From: Paramecium octaurelia | Lineage: Eukaryota > Ciliophora > Oligohymenophorea > Peniculida > Parameciidae | Direction: 5' to 3' | Length of the DNA: 64,000 nt | NCBI GenBank assembly: GCA_905182995.1 | Contig: CAJJDP010000116.1 | Coordinates: forward strand, 158,684 to 222,683 | Shown here: piece by piece, positions 61,335-64,000 of the stretch | Layout: each line of letters begins with the position of its first letter | Position numbering within the stretch: position 1 is the stretch's first letter | Program-made: the position numbers and the translations under genes | Notes under the pieces: model-generated | The model's database searches: none | Told to the model about the DNA's origin: nothing | What the model saw: the letters and a program-made list of their open reading frames with translations, nothing else

Positions 61335-62190
61335 TCACTACTCATTGGCTTCTTATTCTTTAAACTTTTGGGGCACAATACTGTCGAATGCCTTACTCCA
61401 ATCTTTATATTTCAACCATCCAGATATCATCATGGCAGCTGTACTCACATTCAAGCATTTTTTATAATTCTTTTTTATAAATTATCCAATAGGCAATTTA
61501 GCACTTCTTACTCCTAATTATCTGCTTCTATTTAAAGTGGCATTTTTTATGATTACTCTAAAATAATTCTAATTGAAATATATACCTATCAACCAATCCT
61601 CCTATCACATAGACCTCATCTTCCTTTATCTCTTGCAATTCCTCTTCGCCATCAGGACTTAGATACACAATATTCGCTTATTAAAACTCTTCGATGTCTG
61701 TGAATAGTCTCTCCTCTGATACTAATTGCCATTATTTATAATGATATTGCTCTAAATATTTATGGAGTATTGGGTAGATGTTGGTAACATAGATTTTCAG
61801 AGGGACATCTATCTTCCTGTTTTCAGTATAAAGTTCTGATAACTATCTCGCAAGTGATCTTTATTCTTTGTCTGACATATTATCCTCAAAACCACAATCA
61901 ATAATAATCCTAAATGGACTTTAAAGTGCTTTCATTCCATTCTCTTTCTTTTGATTTCTCAATCCTTTAAATTGATGAACAAAATCATTCTTTTATTCTT
62001 ACGTTTCTAAAGTTTAAATTATTTCATATTTTTATTGCTTTATTTTCTTTTTTTTCTCCTTTTTCTTCTAAACTACCTTCTGTCTATGCAATTCATTCTT
62101 TATTTATTATTTTTCTGATTTCAATTGTTTGTTCTTTTCATTTTAATGTTCTGTAATAATATCGTCTCCAAATAGATCAAATATTTCCAT
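61335..62190 (-). CDS. TRMT10: tRNA (guanine-9-N1) methyltransferase, TRMT10 family
   Basis: 275 residues in two exons (28-nt intron; exact sum). After a basic, helical N terminus (ELHRQKVVQKKKEKKKIKQ) comes the SPOUT domain: RIIIDCGFEDNMSDKE, QLSELYTENRKI, NIVYLSPDGEEELQEI, EDEVYVIGGLVDR, then GVRSAKLPIGQFI and the LNVSTAAMMISGWL end. The YLSPD, VYVIGGLVDR and LPI elements and the catalytic-region Asp are those of TRMT10/Trm10, which methylates N1 of guanine 9 in tRNAs using SAM. The usual R after LVDR...N/H is followed by the intron. The MEIFDLFGDDIITE start is chosen because no earlier in-frame ATG is seen. Confidence 0.92.
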
Positions 62191-62702
62191 AAAATTAATT
62201 TTTTAATAGGAAAACTCAGTTCAAAATAATCAACCTATAAATTATATATCACCAAATTTTATGGCTCTAAAACTTCTACTTACCTAGCTTTCACAAGCTT
62301 AACAATAATTAAAGTAGATATTTAAAAAAATAAACAGAATACAACTAATGGTACCTAAGATTCTTTAAAATTATACAAGAAATCCTTTTCCAGTAAGATA
62401 TTTCGGCGATATCTAAGTTAATTCAAAAAGAATTAATTATGAAATTAAAATAGAAAGAAATTCAATCAATACAAAAAGAAAGACTAACAAATGATATGAG
62501 ATATGTTTCAGCCAGTGATAGTTGAAGTAAACTTTGCCTCAATGTTAGAAATTTTTAGACTAATTCAAGGATTAAGGAAAATTCTTACATGAAAATAAAA
62601 TAACAATAATGATTATCATTTTAGATGTGAGAATTAAGCTGAATGTGTTGATATTTTAACTAGCTCCAGTAGAATTTATTTGTATCAGAGAAGTAAATCA
62701 TA
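62191..62702. other. Spacer, one weak ORF
   Basis: AT-rich, with a plus-strand ORF near 62347-62490 (MVPKILQNYTRNPFPVRYFG) of about 48 codons that has coding-like composition but no known relative. It could be an upstream exon of the next plus-strand gene. Confidence 0.4.
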
Positions 62703-63690
62703 ATGGTTGTTGGGCGTTTCACATATCCAGAATCTTTTAAATTCAGTAATGTTAATTTGATATTATGGAATGAATTCAATTTGAATTCGACATAACTTCT
62801 TTACAATAAATATACATTTATCTGTATATATCTAGTAGTTGTTGAATTAAATTATTTACTATTAATCGTAGCCACTAAAAATATTGAACTATTATAAATA
62901 ATAGAATTTATGCACACAGAAAGCTGTTATAATTTTTACAATTTTGATAAAATAATTATTCTAATAAAGAAACCTTCTATAAATAATTCTTTGCATTTAA
63001 AATGTTATGGTTTATCGTTGGTTAAGCATATCAAATGCGAATTGCCTGATATAGATCCGGAGAACACTAAGACTGAGAGTCAATTCTAATTCTAGTTGAA
63101 AGAATAGTTATAAAACATTCTTAGAAATTTTGTTGAAAATTAAACAAAAAAAACAGTTACTATAATTTTAAATTAGAAGTACAAAGACGATGTGAGAATC
63201 TACTGCCCTCTTAATGAAATCGATAGTAATTCAGCTAAATTTGAGATGTTGAAATTAAATATTACAGGCAGAAGAAGTACTGTTGTTAAATAAACTATAA
63301 TAATTTTATCTGGCTTTAAAATAATGTTGAATAAAATTCCAAGCTTTTTGAAAGAATTTGATTAAATCTATTTTTAATACCAAAAATTTGGATTATAAAA
63401 GAGAATAATAGTCTAACTGGAATTTTGGAGAATTTATTAGTTACTAAACAACTGATTTAAGTTGAGTATCAAGGTAAATCCAAGCCACTAAGGTTATTTT
63501 TTCCTGCTTAAATAACATGGGTGTATTAAATCAGCTATTTGGTAGGCATTTTAAAAAAACTTCGAGCAACTAATATATAAATTTAATCCTACAATACTTA
63601 AAAAGACTGCTTTGAGTCACATATAAAGCTGAATGTATTCTTGAAATTTATAGAATTAAAGTAGGTTCAAATACATACTATATTTACAAG
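62703..63690 (+). pseudogene. Unknown gene, reading frame interrupted
   Basis: From ATG at 62703 (MVVGRFTYPESFKFSNVNLI) the frame stays open for 250 codons to TGA at 63453, with hydrophobic and polar patches (LHLKCYGLSLVKHIKCEL; VTIILNQKYKDDVRIYCPL). A second frame from about 63370 to 63690 looks equally coding (WIIKENNSLTGILENLLVTK, YQGKSKPLRLFFPAQITWVY). The switch near 63370 is not explained by an intron with normal ends, so a frameshift is likely, from decay or from the assembly. No family is recognised. Confidence 0.45.
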
Positions 63691-63832
63691 GTATATTTGA
63701 CGACTTTAATAAATTCAAGAATCACTGGTACAATGATTTATGGAACTTAGAGGCAGATGAAATATTTAATTTGATTAGAAATGATGGAGAATGATATGAT
63801 TGGATAGATAAATTAAATATAATGGTTGTTCT
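63691..63832. other. Short spacer
   Basis: AT-rich, no ORF; between the interrupted plus-strand gene and the stop of the last minus-strand gene. Confidence 0.5.
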
Positions 63833-64000
63833 TCATTTTTTATCTTACTTTTTTCGACTACTATTATTAAGATTTATTTTCAATTAGACTACAGGCTTCT
63901 GTGAATCACTTTTGTCATCATTTCCATTTCCAACTTTCTTGATTTTTTTTGATTTTTGATTGACTTTGATGTCCACATTAACTTAATCCTAAGAATTCAA
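63833..64000 (-). CDS. Unknown protein, partial (5' end outside window)
   Basis: The last 55 codons of a minus-strand gene ending at TGA 63833. The visible part is polar and basic (VNVDIKVNQKSKKIKKVGNG; VVQLKINLNNSSRKKQDKK), probably a disordered C-terminal tail. Nothing can be said of function. Confidence 0.5.

Overview
The window reads as macronuclear DNA of a ciliate, most likely Paramecium. The DNA is very AT-rich. Conserved proteins read through only if TAA and TAG mean Gln and TGA is the sole stop, and exons are joined by tiny introns, nearly all 21-38 nt (mostly GTA...TAG, with many ending AAG). Spacers are short. I therefore re-read the sequence in that code. For almost every gene below, the exon sum is an exact multiple of three once the introns I name are removed, which supports the models.

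Layout: 1-6410 holds a partial gene, a decayed SRP-receptor beta copy, a second decayed locus, a PTB-like RNA-binding protein and a small unknown gene. 6410-12338 holds a coiled-coil protein and an arrestin-like protein. 13162-17978 holds an unknown protein, a PACRG-like ciliary protein and a six-TM cyclic-nucleotide-type channel. 17979-20270 is gene-poor. 20271-28125 holds a decayed mitochondrial PheRS, a small unknown gene, two kinase and coiled-coil genes and an NPRL3-like gene. 28441-37701 holds a giant TPR protein, a second PTB-like protein, prefoldin 6, a small coiled-coil gene and CFAP58. 38178-45326 holds a basic protein, a RABL3-like GTPase, an importin-alpha-like protein, a kinase and a truncated haemoglobin. 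45800-55597 holds an ER J-protein, profilin, a 7-TM protein, RBMX2/Ist3, an unknown protein and a fused pyrophosphate-dependent phosphofructokinase. 55716-64000 holds an unknown protein, a coiled-coil protein, an EH-domain endocytic protein, TRMT10 and two more genes.

Three direct repeats of 1274, 1350 and 1357 bp, each split by one N (9366, 22241, 43296), cut through single genes. They look like unmerged contig overlaps, not biology. Removing one copy restores continuous genes.

The gene set is ordinary housekeeping, cilium and signalling content with no operons, mobile elements, CRISPR arrays or recognisable tRNA/rRNA genes. The most interesting items are the fused catalytic plus degenerate phosphofructokinase, a channel whose selectivity filter appears to be SYS instead of GYG, a kinase with DFN instead of DFG, TGA codons followed by coding-like sequence, two gene fossils of known identity, and divergent gene pairs only 23-25 bp apart. 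I see no clearly new biological system.
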